Assembly (NCBI RefSeq): GCF_003363755.1
Contig: NZ_CP031396.1
Coordinates: 5,984,501-6,048,500, forward strand
Length of the DNA: 64,000 bases
Source of the DNA: Pseudomonas protegens
GTDB lineage: Bacteria > Pseudomonadota > Gammaproteobacteria > Pseudomonadales > Pseudomonadaceae
Direction: 5' to 3'
The position numbers and the translations under genes are program-made. The notes beneath the pieces were generated by a model. That model was not told where the DNA came from. It saw nothing but the letters and a program-made list of their open reading frames with translations, and ran no database searches. Within the stretch, counting starts at the first letter, position 1; every line of letters begins with the position of its first letter. Positions 42,870-51,270 of the stretch are shown here, one piece after another.

Positions 42870-43664
42870 GGGGCGGCGACGGACGAACTTGCGCCACAGC
42901 CACACCCACAGCATCGCGAGGGGGAAGGCCAGGATCACGAAAGGCAGGGCATAGCTGCCTTTCTCCAGGGCTTCGGCTGTGCCGTCGGACAGGTTGTCCA
43001 GCAGGTTGCTGAAGGCGCGCTTGAGGCTTGAACCGCGTTCGGCGCCGTTGCTGGGCAGGAAGTTCAGGGTCAGGCGGTTGGTGTCCAGGCGACGCTGTTG
43101 TCCGGCAGCTGTCTGGGCCAGCGCTTGCAGGTCGTTCTCGATGCCCGCTTGCTCCTTGCTCAGGGCGATCAGGTCGCTGACGCTGATGTCCTTGCGCGCC
43201 GCCAGTTCATCCAGGCGCTGTTGCTGGGCCTTGAGTCGCTGTTGCTGGCGTTGCACATCGGCCACGGCATCGGCCAGGTCTTCGGCGCTGGTGATGCGCT
43301 CCCCCAGTTCTGCCCCCTGGGACGCCTGCTGGACGATGGGCTCGACCCCCTCCGGAACGATTCGCAGCACCACCCGGGCGCGGTACGGGCCTTGCTCCAG
43401 GAGCAAGATGTTGCAGGGGCCGAACTGGGCTTTTTCGCAGGCTTCACGGGTTTGTGTCAGGTGCGGGCCGATTTGTTCGGCAGGCAGGGACAGGGTCAGT
43501 TCGTGCTCGTAGGCCAGCAGGGCGCCGGCCTTGCCCTGGGCCCCACCGAGGGCCACCGCAGAGCTGTTGTGATCACTGGGGGAGCAGGCGCTGAGGGCCA
43601 GGGCACCGAAGAAGGCAAAGGCCAGTCGGCGGCGGATGGCAGGGTGATCGTCCTGATGTTGCAT
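42867..43664 (-). CDS. DUF4349 lipoprotein
   Basis: A 265-residue membrane-anchored lipoprotein. The lipobox ALSAC puts the acylated Cys at about residue 25. A periplasmic domain follows with YEHELTLSLPAEQIGPHLTQTREACEKAQFGPCNILL, then a coiled coil rich in Gln (about 150-200, DAVADVQRQQQRLKAQQQRLDELAARKD), and a C-terminal transmembrane helix ending WLWRKFVRRRP. DUF4349 proteins are of unknown function and may sense the envelope. The ATG at 43664 is preferred over a longer frame to 43766. Confidence 0.8.
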   Translation of the reverse strand: MQHQDDHPAIRRRLAFAFFGALALSACSPSDHNSSAVALGGAQGKAGALLAYEHELTLSLPAEQIGPHLTQTREACEKAQFGPCNILLLEQGPYRARVVLRIVPEGVEPIVQQASQGAELGERITSAEDLADAVADVQRQQQRLKAQQQRLDELAARKDISVSDLIALSKEQAGIENDLQALAQTAAGQQRRLDTNRLTLNFLPSNGAERGSSLKRAFSNLLDNLSDGTAEALEKGSYALPFVILAFPLAMLWVWLWRKFVRRRP

Positions 43665-43860
43665 GGAGGCTCCTTGAGTACTTGAAACTGCGGCCAGAGC
43701 GCAGGCGCGCATCTTACCGCTGTTCCCGGGATCACCACGATCGCGGCGCAAGTTATTTTCATCCATTTGCCTGGCTGATGCTCATGGGCACCGTGGTCAA
43801 TCAGGGCTACACCTGTCGCCCTGTGCAACCCTCGTTACCCAGCGGTTCAAGGAGAACCTC

Positions 43861-44280
43861 ATGAGCGAATCGGACATCCCCCCGGGCTTCAGTCCCTGGC
43901 CTCGCAGCAGCCCGCTGCTGGAGCTGATCGGCCCGGTCTATGGGCGTGGCAGTGGCCGTGAACTGTGCCTCGGCCTGCGCGCCGACACCCGCCATGCCAA
44001 CGGCCGGGGCACGGTGCATGGCGGCATCATCGCCACCCTGGCGGACATCGGCATGGGCTACGCCATGGCGTTCTCCAGCGAGCCGCCGTTGCCGCTGATC
44101 ACCGCCAGCATGACCCTCGACTACCTGGGGGCGGTGCAGGTCGGGGAATGGATCGAGGTGCGCCTGGAGCATGCCAAGCGCGGCCGGCAGATGGCCTTTG
44201 CCACCGTGGTGCTGCGAGTCGGCGAGCGTGAAGTGGCCCGGGCCAGCGGCGTCTTCGCCGTCCCAACCGCAGCCCTGTAG
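43861..44280 (+). CDS. PaaI-type hotdog thioesterase
   Basis: A 139-residue hotdog-fold thioesterase. RHANGRGTVHGGIIATLADIGMGYAMAF (about residues 43-70) contains the HGG and Asp motif of the PaaI/YbgC-like group, and SMTLDYLGAVQVGEWIEVR is the central strand. It probably hydrolyses an acyl-CoA; the substrate is unknown. AAGGAG lies just before the ATG. The stop codon TAG is formed by the first bases of a REPIN. Confidence 0.88.
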   Translation: MSESDIPPGFSPWPRSSPLLELIGPVYGRGSGRELCLGLRADTRHANGRGTVHGGIIATLADIGMGYAMAFSSEPPLPLITASMTLDYLGAVQVGEWIEVRLEHAKRGRQMAFATVVLRVGEREVARASGVFAVPTAAL

Positions 44281-44564
44281 CCGCTGCTGAGCCTGCGAAG
44301 CTGCGCAAAGGTCCGCAGGACCTTGCCTGGCGATCCCCAGCCAAACCGCTATCGATCTTGAGAACCCTGCGTCCCTGCGGGCCGTTCGCAGCCTGCGGCA
44401 GCGGCTACACAAATCCCGGATCGGCATGGGCTCTGTAGCCGCTGCTGAGCCATGGCGAAGCTGCGCAAAGGTCCGCAGGACCTTGCTTGGCGATCTCTCG
44501 TCGGAGCTCTGTCGGTCTTGAGAACCCTGCGTCCCTACGGGCCGTGCGCAGCCTGCGGCAGCGG

Positions 44565-44569
<5 letters not shown>
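44276..44569. repeat. Two REPINs in tandem flush with the stop codons of both flanking genes
   Basis: Unit 1 spans 44276-44409 and unit 2 44433-44569, each starting TGTAGCCGCTGCTGAGCC and ending GCAGCCTGCGGCAGCGGCTACA. The TAG in the left end is the thioesterase stop, and the CTA in the right end is the rtcR stop on the other strand, so the repeat exactly fills the space between the two convergent genes. Confidence 0.88.
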
Positions 44570-46157
<1,588 letters not shown>

Positions 46158-46262
46158 GTTTATACCTGAAGATAAAAAGCGATAGGCAAAGATATAAAAA
46201 TATCGAGTCGTTTGTCTTGTCGAATGGCCAGTGAAAAAGTGAATAAAAATAAAACCGTTATA

Positions 46263-46275
46263 AATCAATAAGTTA
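46263..46275. promoter_or_regulatory. IHF binding site between rtcR and the sigma54 promoter
   Basis: AATCAATAAGTTA matches the IHF consensus WATCAANNNNTTR at every fixed position. It lies about 30 bp upstream of the -24 element in an A/T-rich tract, the usual place for DNA bending that brings a bound sigma54 activator (here RtcR) to the polymerase. Confidence 0.7.
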
Positions 46276-46303
46276 AAAAATAATTTGCTGGAAAAATAAA
46301 ACC

Positions 46304-46318
46304 TGGCACAGCGGCTGC
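46304..46318 (+). promoter_or_regulatory. Sigma54 promoter of the rsr-Y RNA-rtcBA operon
   Basis: TGGCACAGCGGCTGC carries the invariant GG (46305-46306) and GC (46317-46318) of a -24/-12 promoter with the correct 10-bp gap, preceded by CC. Transcription should begin near 46329, so the true rsr start must be the ATG at 46362, not the in-frame ATG at 46320. Confidence 0.92.
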
Positions 46319-46361
46319 AATGTATCTGGCAACGAACGAGACAACAGAGCGAGACGCCAAG

Positions 46362-47912
46362 ATGGCCAACTTCCAGCTGTTCAACACACAACAGGCAAAA
46401 GCGCCAGCGAGCACCACCCTGAACGCTTCCAAGGCACCGGCCTATGCCTACAACGCCAAGCATCGCCTGGCCCAGCTGGCGGTCACCGGTTGCCTGAACT
46501 CGACCTTCTACACCTCGCCTGAAGGCCAGCTGGACGCGGTGCTGCAACTGGTGAGCGAGCTGGACAGCCGCTTCGTCGCCCAGGCCGCCCGTTACGCTCG
46601 GCAGCAAGGCCATATGAAAGACATGCCGGCGCTGCTGCTGGCGGCGCTGACCGCGCAACGCTCGGCCCTGGTGCCGGAGCTGTTCGCCCAGGTGGTGGAC
46701 AACGGCAAGATGCTGCGCAACTTCGTGCAGATCCTGCGCAGCGGCGTGACCGGGCGCAAATCCCTGGGGTCGCAGCCCAAGCGCCTGGTGCAGAACTGGT
46801 TGAACACGGCCAGCGAGCGTCAGCTGTTGCAGGCTTCGATCGGCACCAAGCCCTCCCTGGCGGACGTGCTGAAGATGGTTCACCCCAAGCCGAGCGATGC
46901 CTGGCGCGAAGCCTTCTTTGCCTGGGTGATCGGCAAGCCGGTGGATGTGCAGGCGTTGCCTGAGTTGACCCGCGACCTGCTGGCGTTTCGCAGCGGGGCG
47001 ACACAGGAAGTGCCGCAGGTGCCGTTCCAGCTGCTCGGCAACGAGACACTGAGTGCCGGACAATGGGCGGCACAGGCCCGCAACATGGGCTGGCAGGGGC
47101 TGCGCATGAACCTCAACACCCTGGCCCGCCACGGCGCGTTCCAGGTGCCGGGTTGCACCGAGTACGTGGCGGCGCGGCTGGCGGATGCGGGGGAGGTGGC
47201 CAAGGCCCGGGTCTACCCGTACCAGTTGCTGGCGGCCTACCGCATGGCGGGCGAGGACGTACCGCAAGCGGTCCGCGAGGCGCTGCAGGATGCCCTGGAG
47301 CTGTCCCTGGCCAACGTGCCGGCGCTGGCGGGCCACGTGGTGGTCTGCCCGGATGTCTCGGGCTCGATGCACAGCCCGGTCACCGGCTATCGCCAGGGCG
47401 CCACCACGGCGGTGCGTTGCATCGATGTGGCGGCACTGGTGGCGGCGGCGGTGTTGCGCAAGCAGCCGGCGGCGCGGGTCATGCCGTTCGAGCGGGGTGT
47501 GGTGAACATCCACCTCAACCCGCGGGACAGCGTGATGAGCAATGCACAGAAGCTGGCCAACATCGGCGGAGGCGGGACCAACTGCTCGGCGCCCCTGGCT
47601 CAACTGGCCAACGCCAAGAGCCGCGTGGACACCCTGATCCTGGTCTCGGACAACGAGTCGTGGATCGATGCGCGGCGCCACGGCGCTACGGAAACGATGC
47701 GCCAGTGGGAGCGGATCCGGGCCATCAACCCGCAGGCGAAGCTGGTGTGCATCGACATGCAACCGGGGGCCACGACCCAGGCGCCAGACCGCGAGGACAT
47801 CCTCAACGTCGGCGGCTTCAGTGATGCGGTGTTCGATGTGATCGAGCAGTTCACTGCGGGCAACTACGGTGCGCAGCACTGGGTCAAGGCAATCGAGGCG
47901 ATGCCGCTCTGA
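46362..47912 (+). CDS. rsr: Rsr, bacterial Ro60/TROVE-domain RNA-binding protein
   Basis: A 516-residue orthologue of the Ro60 autoantigen. The N-terminal two thirds form the TROVE HEAT-like ring (YNAKHRLAQLAVTGCLNSTFYTSPEGQLDAVLQLV; AARYARQQGHMKDMPALLLAAL; NLNTLARHGAFQVPG), which binds Y RNA on its outer face and free RNA 3' ends in its hole. The C-terminal vWA-like domain has the MIDAS motif DVSGSMHS at about residue 331. It is the first gene after the sigma54 promoter, and its Y RNAs are encoded just downstream. In Deinococcus and Salmonella Rsr works in RNA quality control and rRNA maturation with PNPase. Confidence 0.95.
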   Translation: MANFQLFNTQQAKAPASTTLNASKAPAYAYNAKHRLAQLAVTGCLNSTFYTSPEGQLDAVLQLVSELDSRFVAQAARYARQQGHMKDMPALLLAALTAQRSALVPELFAQVVDNGKMLRNFVQILRSGVTGRKSLGSQPKRLVQNWLNTASERQLLQASIGTKPSLADVLKMVHPKPSDAWREAFFAWVIGKPVDVQALPELTRDLLAFRSGATQEVPQVPFQLLGNETLSAGQWAAQARNMGWQGLRMNLNTLARHGAFQVPGCTEYVAARLADAGEVAKARVYPYQLLAAYRMAGEDVPQAVREALQDALELSLANVPALAGHVVVCPDVSGSMHSPVTGYRQGATTAVRCIDVAALVAAAVLRKQPAARVMPFERGVVNIHLNPRDSVMSNAQKLANIGGGGTNCSAPLAQLANAKSRVDTLILVSDNESWIDARRHGATETMRQWERIRAINPQAKLVCIDMQPGATTQAPDREDILNVGGFSDAVFDVIEQFTAGNYGAQHWVKAIEAMPL

Positions 47913-47973
47913 TCGCTGGAACATGAGATAAACCGTGCGCCGGCCAGCCGGCGCACACCACAGATTTTTTGAT
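47913..47973 (+). other. Hairpin downstream of rsr
   Basis: GTGCGCCGG (47935-47943) pairs with CCGGCGCAC (47948-47956), and a run of six T follows 8 nt later (47965-47970). It could partly terminate or mark a processing point between rsr mRNA and the first Y RNA unit. Confidence 0.55.
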
Positions 47974-48039
47974 CATTGGCCCTGAATGCCGCTGTGACTA
48001 CATCCAAAGGCGTCTCAGCAAATTTTGTCAGGGCCGGTG
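47974..48039 (+). ncRNA. Y RNA unit 0 (stem only, no tRNA-like head)
   Basis: CATTGGCCCTGA (47974-47985) pairs with TCAGGGCCGGTG (48028-48039) over 12 bp including two G-T pairs. The Ro-type internal-loop signature follows: TGAATGCC on the 5' side and TTTTGTCA on the 3' side, then GCTGTGAC/GTCTCAGC (7 of 8 pairs) and a short loop ACTACATCCAAAGG. No T or D arm is present. The 5' motif GAATGC...ACTACATCC is shared with the next four units. Confidence 0.7.
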
Positions 48040-48041
48040 AG

Positions 48042-48117
48042 GGCACGAATGCCAGTGGCTGTACATCCTGGTTAAGCCGGTTCGAATCCGGCCATCAGTC
48101 ACTACTTTTGTCGTGCC
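48042..48117 (+). ncRNA. Y RNA unit 1 (T-arm-only head)
   Basis: GGCACGA (48042-48048) pairs with TCGTGCC (48111-48117); CGAATGCC faces TTTTGTCG at the internal loop; AGTGGCTG pairs with CAGTCACT. The head contains a perfect tRNA T arm, GCCGG-TTCGAAT-CCGGC (48076-48092), but no acceptor or D arm. The stem is followed within 3 nt by a T6+ run (48121-48126), so a discrete RNA with an oligo-U 3' end is likely. Confidence 0.85.
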
Positions 48118-48134
48118 ACCTTTTTTGCAGTTTC

Positions 48135-48265
48135 TGCGACGAATGCGGATGGAACTACATCCCAGGTTCGGGATGCGGGTTCGATTCCCGCCGGTGCTGG
48201 AAAACGGCGCCGTGGTTCAATGGTCAGAACACGAACGCATTGTTCCATCGACTCTTGTCGTCGCA
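48135..48265 (+). ncRNA. Y RNA unit 2 (full permuted tRNA-like head)
   Basis: TGCGACGA (48135-48142) pairs with TCGTCGCA (48258-48265); CGAATGC faces CTTGTCG; GATGGAAC pairs with GTTCCATC. The head is a circularly permuted tRNA: T arm GCGGG-TTCGATT-CCCGC (48175-48191), acceptor 3' strand CGGTGCTG (48192-48199), a 5-nt linker, acceptor 5' strand CGGCGCCG (48205-48212, 8 bp with two G-T pairs), then D arm GTTC...GAAC (48215-48230). A T7 tract follows directly, as at an intrinsic terminator. Confidence 0.9.
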
Positions 48266-48289
48266 TCTTTTTTCCCGCCTCGGCGGGAT

Positions 48290-48397
48290 GGCAGCGAATG
48301 CCACGGGTACTACATTTTGTCGCGGGTTCGAGCCCCGCCAGCCGTAAGGCTGTAGCTCAGTCGGTAGAGCAAATGTGCCTGTTCCCTTGTCGCTGCC
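48290..48397 (+). ncRNA. Y RNA unit 3 (full permuted tRNA-like head, GNRA-closed acceptor)
   Basis: GGCAGCGA (48290-48297) pairs with TCGCTGCC (48390-48397); CGAATGCC faces CTTGTCG; ACGGGTAC pairs with GTGCCTGT. A further ACATTT/AAATGT stem leads into the head: T arm GCGGG-TTCGAGC-CCCGC (48322-48338), acceptor CAGCC-GTAA-GGCTG closed by a GNRA tetraloop (48339-48352), TA, and D arm GCTC-AGTCGGTA-GAGC (48355-48370), which is nearly canonical. There is no anticodon arm: the entry and exit strands occupy its place. Confidence 0.92.
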
Positions 48398-48424
48398 CGC
48401 AGGCCCGGCCTGCACCGATTGACC

Positions 48425-48539
48425 CGGCGAATGCCGGTGGAACTACAGGACAGCGTGGTCGCGGGTTCGAGTCCCGTTCACCGCAAGGTGCTAGCTCAGA
48501 GGCAGAGCGCGCTGCATGTTCCACCTTCACTTGTCGCCG
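48425..48539 (+). ncRNA. Y RNA unit 4 (full permuted tRNA-like head, GNRA-closed acceptor)
   Basis: CGGCGA (48425-48430) pairs with TCGCCG (48534-48539); CGAATGCC faces CTTGTCG; GGTGGAAC pairs perfectly with GTTCCACC. CAGCG/CGCTG (48451-48455, 48510-48514) leads into the head: T arm GCGGG-TTCGAGT-CCCGT (48461-48477), acceptor CACC-GCAA-GGTG with GNRA loop (48479-48490), TA, and D arm GCTC-AGAGGCA-GAGC (48494-48508). No T tract follows; a REP pair lies between it and rtcB. Confidence 0.92.
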
Positions 48540-48561
48540 TCTGTACCGAACACCGAAATTC

Positions 48562-48624
48562 CGTAGGAGCTGGCTTGCCAGCGAAGAGACCCTTGAGATC
48601 GTCTTCTGCGCCCCCGGCTCCTAC
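48562..48624. repeat. REP pair between the Y RNA array and rtcB
   Basis: GTAGGAGCTGGCTTGCCAGCG at 48563 is followed about 35 bp later by the inverted end GGCTCCTAC. It lies in the leader of rtcB. Confidence 0.75.
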
Positions 48625-48677
48625 ACACCCTAATGAACAAGGCCGGATCAGCGGCCACAGGAAAAAGAGTCAACGAC

Positions 48678-49904
48678 ATGGAACACAAAACCTACCAACT
48701 GCTGGAAGTGGCCAACGGCAAGCCGATCAAGATGTGGACCCAGGGCGTGCCCGTGGAAAACGAAGCCCGCCAGCAATTGATGAACACCGCGAAGATGCCG
48801 TTCATCTTCAAGCACCTGGCCGTGATGCCCGACGTGCACCTGGGTAAGGGGTCGACCATCGGTAGCGTGATCCCCACCGTAGGCGCGATCATCCCGGCCG
48901 CGGTCGGGGTGGATATCGGTTGCGGAATGATCGCCGCCCGTACTTCGCTGACCGCCTCGGACCTGCCGGATAACCTGGCCGGATTGCGTAGCGCCATCGA
49001 GGCCGCGGTGCCTCACGGTCGTACCTCGCCCCGTAGCGGTCGCGATAAGGGCGCCTGGGGCGATGTGCCGCAGCAGACTGACCAGGCATGGGCTGCGCTG
49101 CACCCGCGCTTCAAGGCGATCACCGATAAGTACCCGGCCCTGGCCAACAGCAACAACCGCCAGCACCTGGGAACCCTCGGCGGCGGTAACCACTTCATCG
49201 AGGTCTGCCTGGATGAGGCCAACCGGGTCTGGTTCATGCTGCACAGCGGTTCCCGTGGCGTAGGTAACGCCATCGGCAACCTGTTCATTCATCTGGCACA
49301 GGCCGATATGCGTCAACATATCGCTAACCTGCCGGACCGTGACCTGGCCTACTTCGAGGAAGGCAGCCAGCACTTCGAGGATTACGTGGAAGCCGTGGCC
49401 TGGGCCCAGGATTTCGCCCGGCAGAACCGTGAGCTGATGATGCAACTGGTGATCCAGGCCACCCGCAAGGTGATCAGCAAGCCCTTCGAAGTGGCGCTGG
49501 AGGCGGTCAACTGTCACCACAACTACGTGCAGAAGGAGCGCCACTTCGGTGAGGAGGTGCTGGTGACCCGCAAGGGCGCGGTGTCGGCGAAGAAGGGCGA
49601 GCTGGGGATCATTCCGGGGTCGATGGGGGCCAAGAGCTTCATCGTTCGCGGGCTGGGTAACGAGGAGGCGTTCTGCTCCTGCAGCCACGGCGCGGGGCGT
49701 ACCATGAGCCGCACCAAGGCCAAGAACACCTTCACCCTGGCCGACCAGATCCGCGCGACCGCTCATGTGGAGTGCCGTAAGGACGAAGCGGTGATCGACG
49801 AAATCCCGATGGCCTACAAGGACATCGACCAAGTGATGCACGCCCAGCGCGAGCTGGTGGAAGTGCTGCACACCCTGCGTCAGGTGGTGTGCGTTAAGGG
49901 GTAG
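48678..49904 (+). CDS. rtcB: RtcB, RNA-splicing ligase
   Basis: A 408-residue GTP- and Mn2+-dependent RNA ligase joining 2',3'-cyclic phosphate or 3'-phosphate ends to 5'-OH ends; the same length as the E. coli enzyme. Motifs: MPDVHLGKGSTIGSVIPT, the metal-binding GVDIGCGM, GGGNHFIEV, SGSRGVGNAIGN, and CSHGAGR with the guanylylated His337 equivalent. The ATG at 48678 (MEHKTYQLLE) is chosen over a longer frame that runs back into the REP. It is followed by the HEAT-repeat gene after 4 bp and is part of the sigma54/RtcR operon downstream of the Y RNAs. Confidence 0.97.
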   Translation: MEHKTYQLLEVANGKPIKMWTQGVPVENEARQQLMNTAKMPFIFKHLAVMPDVHLGKGSTIGSVIPTVGAIIPAAVGVDIGCGMIAARTSLTASDLPDNLAGLRSAIEAAVPHGRTSPRSGRDKGAWGDVPQQTDQAWAALHPRFKAITDKYPALANSNNRQHLGTLGGGNHFIEVCLDEANRVWFMLHSGSRGVGNAIGNLFIHLAQADMRQHIANLPDRDLAYFEEGSQHFEDYVEAVAWAQDFARQNRELMMQLVIQATRKVISKPFEVALEAVNCHHNYVQKERHFGEEVLVTRKGAVSAKKGELGIIPGSMGAKSFIVRGLGNEEAFCSCSHGAGRTMSRTKAKNTFTLADQIRATAHVECRKDEAVIDEIPMAYKDIDQVMHAQRELVEVLHTLRQVVCVKG

Positions 49905-49908
49905 AACA

Positions 49909-51252
49909 ATGGACGACATGGACGCCTTGATAGCGGCGCCGCCCGGCTGGCATTACCAGCTGAGCGACTACGAAGCCCGCCGCGTGCGGGAGGTGATGGA
50001 CGAATTGGACCGGCACAGCGCCTGGCTGGAACTGAGCCGCTTCGGCAACGGTTTCGTGCGTCAGGCCGCCGTGCGCGGCCTGGCCGCACAGCCTTCGGCC
50101 GAGGCCCTGGCGGCCTTGCTGGAGCGTCTCAACGATTGGGTGCCCCAGGTACGCCAGGAGGCCGCTGCGGCGGTCGAGGGGTATCTGGCGCCAGAGCGCG
50201 CCGAGCTGCTGTTGCAGAGCCTGAAGCCGCTGCTGGCCCTGGCCGGCAAACAGCGCGCCGATCACGGTGCGACCCTGGAACGGGCGCGTTCGGTGTTGCA
50301 GTTGGCCCAGGTACGCGAAGTAGTTGAAGACGCCTTTGGTGATTGCCGGGGCAAGGCCGCGCGCTTTGTCTTCGAACTGTTGCTCGAAGGGGCGCAGGAT
50401 CGGGCAGCGCTGCTGGCCCGGGCTTTGCGCCACAGCGAAGTCAGCGTGCGGCAGATGGCCGTGGATGCCTGCGCCGAGCTGCCCGCCGGGCAGGCCGTGC
50501 CCCTGCTGGAAGAGGTGATGCACAGCTGTGGGGCCAGTGTGCGGGTCAAGGCGCTGCGCTTGCTGCTGCCGTTGCTGGCCGATCCTCGTGAGTATCTGAG
50601 TCAGGCCCTGCTGGACCCTTCGGGGGCCTTGCGTTGCCTGGCCCATTGGGCCGCGCCCCGTCACGGGCTGGACCCGCGCGAGGTGTTGCTGCAACGGCTG
50701 CAACAGCCGGCACCACGGAACAAGCGCGCTTGGCTGGGGCTGTTGGGGCTGGTCAAGGAACTGCAGGAGCCCATGGCCGATGCCATGGTGCGCCAGGCCC
50801 TGGCCTCGCCGGCGCCGAGTGTGCGCCTGCTGGCCCTGCAGACCCTGGGCGAGCGTGGCATGGCCGAGCAACTGGCGGCCCTGGACGACGCCTCGGACAA
50901 GGTCTTCAACTGCGCCCTGGGCCTGTTGCACGAGCAACCCTGGGCGGTGTTCGACGAAGCCCTGGAACAGCGTCTGGACCAGCACTGGCACGACCTGCCG
51001 AAGGCGCGGCGCTGGGCCCTGCTGGCCCTCAAGCCGGGCTGGCGCCAGTTGGAATACCTGCTGTGGCGCCTGGGGCAGGGCGGCAGCGACGCCGCCTATT
51101 GGCGCCAGACCCTGGCGCACTGGTGCGATAGCCGCTACGGGATGTTCGACCCGGTCACCCCCAAGCCGCTGCGCGAAGCCATGCTGCAGCGCTTGCAGGC
51201 CATGGAGGCAGCCGGTGAATTGCCCGCAGGTACAGCCCAGCGCCTGCTTTGA
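49909..51252 (+). CDS. HEAT-repeat protein of the RNA-repair operon
   Basis: A 447-residue all-helical protein built of HEAT-like repeats with the pattern xxVRxxAAxxL...: for example GFVRQAAVRGLAAQPSAEALAALLERLNDWVPQVRQEAAAAVEGY (about residues 45-90) and later SEVSVRQMAVDACAELPAGQAVPLLEEV, CGASVRVKALRLLLPLL, APSVRLLALQTLGERG. No catalytic motif. HEAT repeats usually bind proteins or nucleic acid, so it may be a scaffold for RtcB/RtcA or an RNA-binding subunit. It is encoded 4 bp after rtcB and 18 bp before the next gene, clearly within the operon. Confidence 0.85.
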   Translation: MDDMDALIAAPPGWHYQLSDYEARRVREVMDELDRHSAWLELSRFGNGFVRQAAVRGLAAQPSAEALAALLERLNDWVPQVRQEAAAAVEGYLAPERAELLLQSLKPLLALAGKQRADHGATLERARSVLQLAQVREVVEDAFGDCRGKAARFVFELLLEGAQDRAALLARALRHSEVSVRQMAVDACAELPAGQAVPLLEEVMHSCGASVRVKALRLLLPLLADPREYLSQALLDPSGALRCLAHWAAPRHGLDPREVLLQRLQQPAPRNKRAWLGLLGLVKELQEPMADAMVRQALASPAPSVRLLALQTLGERGMAEQLAALDDASDKVFNCALGLLHEQPWAVFDEALEQRLDQHWHDLPKARRWALLALKPGWRQLEYLLWRLGQGGSDAAYWRQTLAHWCDSRYGMFDPVTPKPLREAMLQRLQAMEAAGELPAGTAQRLL

Positions 51253-51270
51253 AAAATGGAGAGCGCCTTT

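Noticed and set aside
46158..47924. Upstream extension of the rtcR frame through rsr
   Set aside because: The extension is antisense to rsr and crosses the sigma54 promoter; the RtcR family begins at MSSKPTVAIGF.
48042..48539. True tRNA genes
   Set aside because: T and D arms are in the wrong order, there is no anticodon arm and no free acceptor end; they are Y RNA heads.
47976..48633. Open frames of 60-140 residues across the Y RNA array
   Set aside because: They overlap in three frames, lack start signals, and the DNA is fully explained by paired RNA stems.
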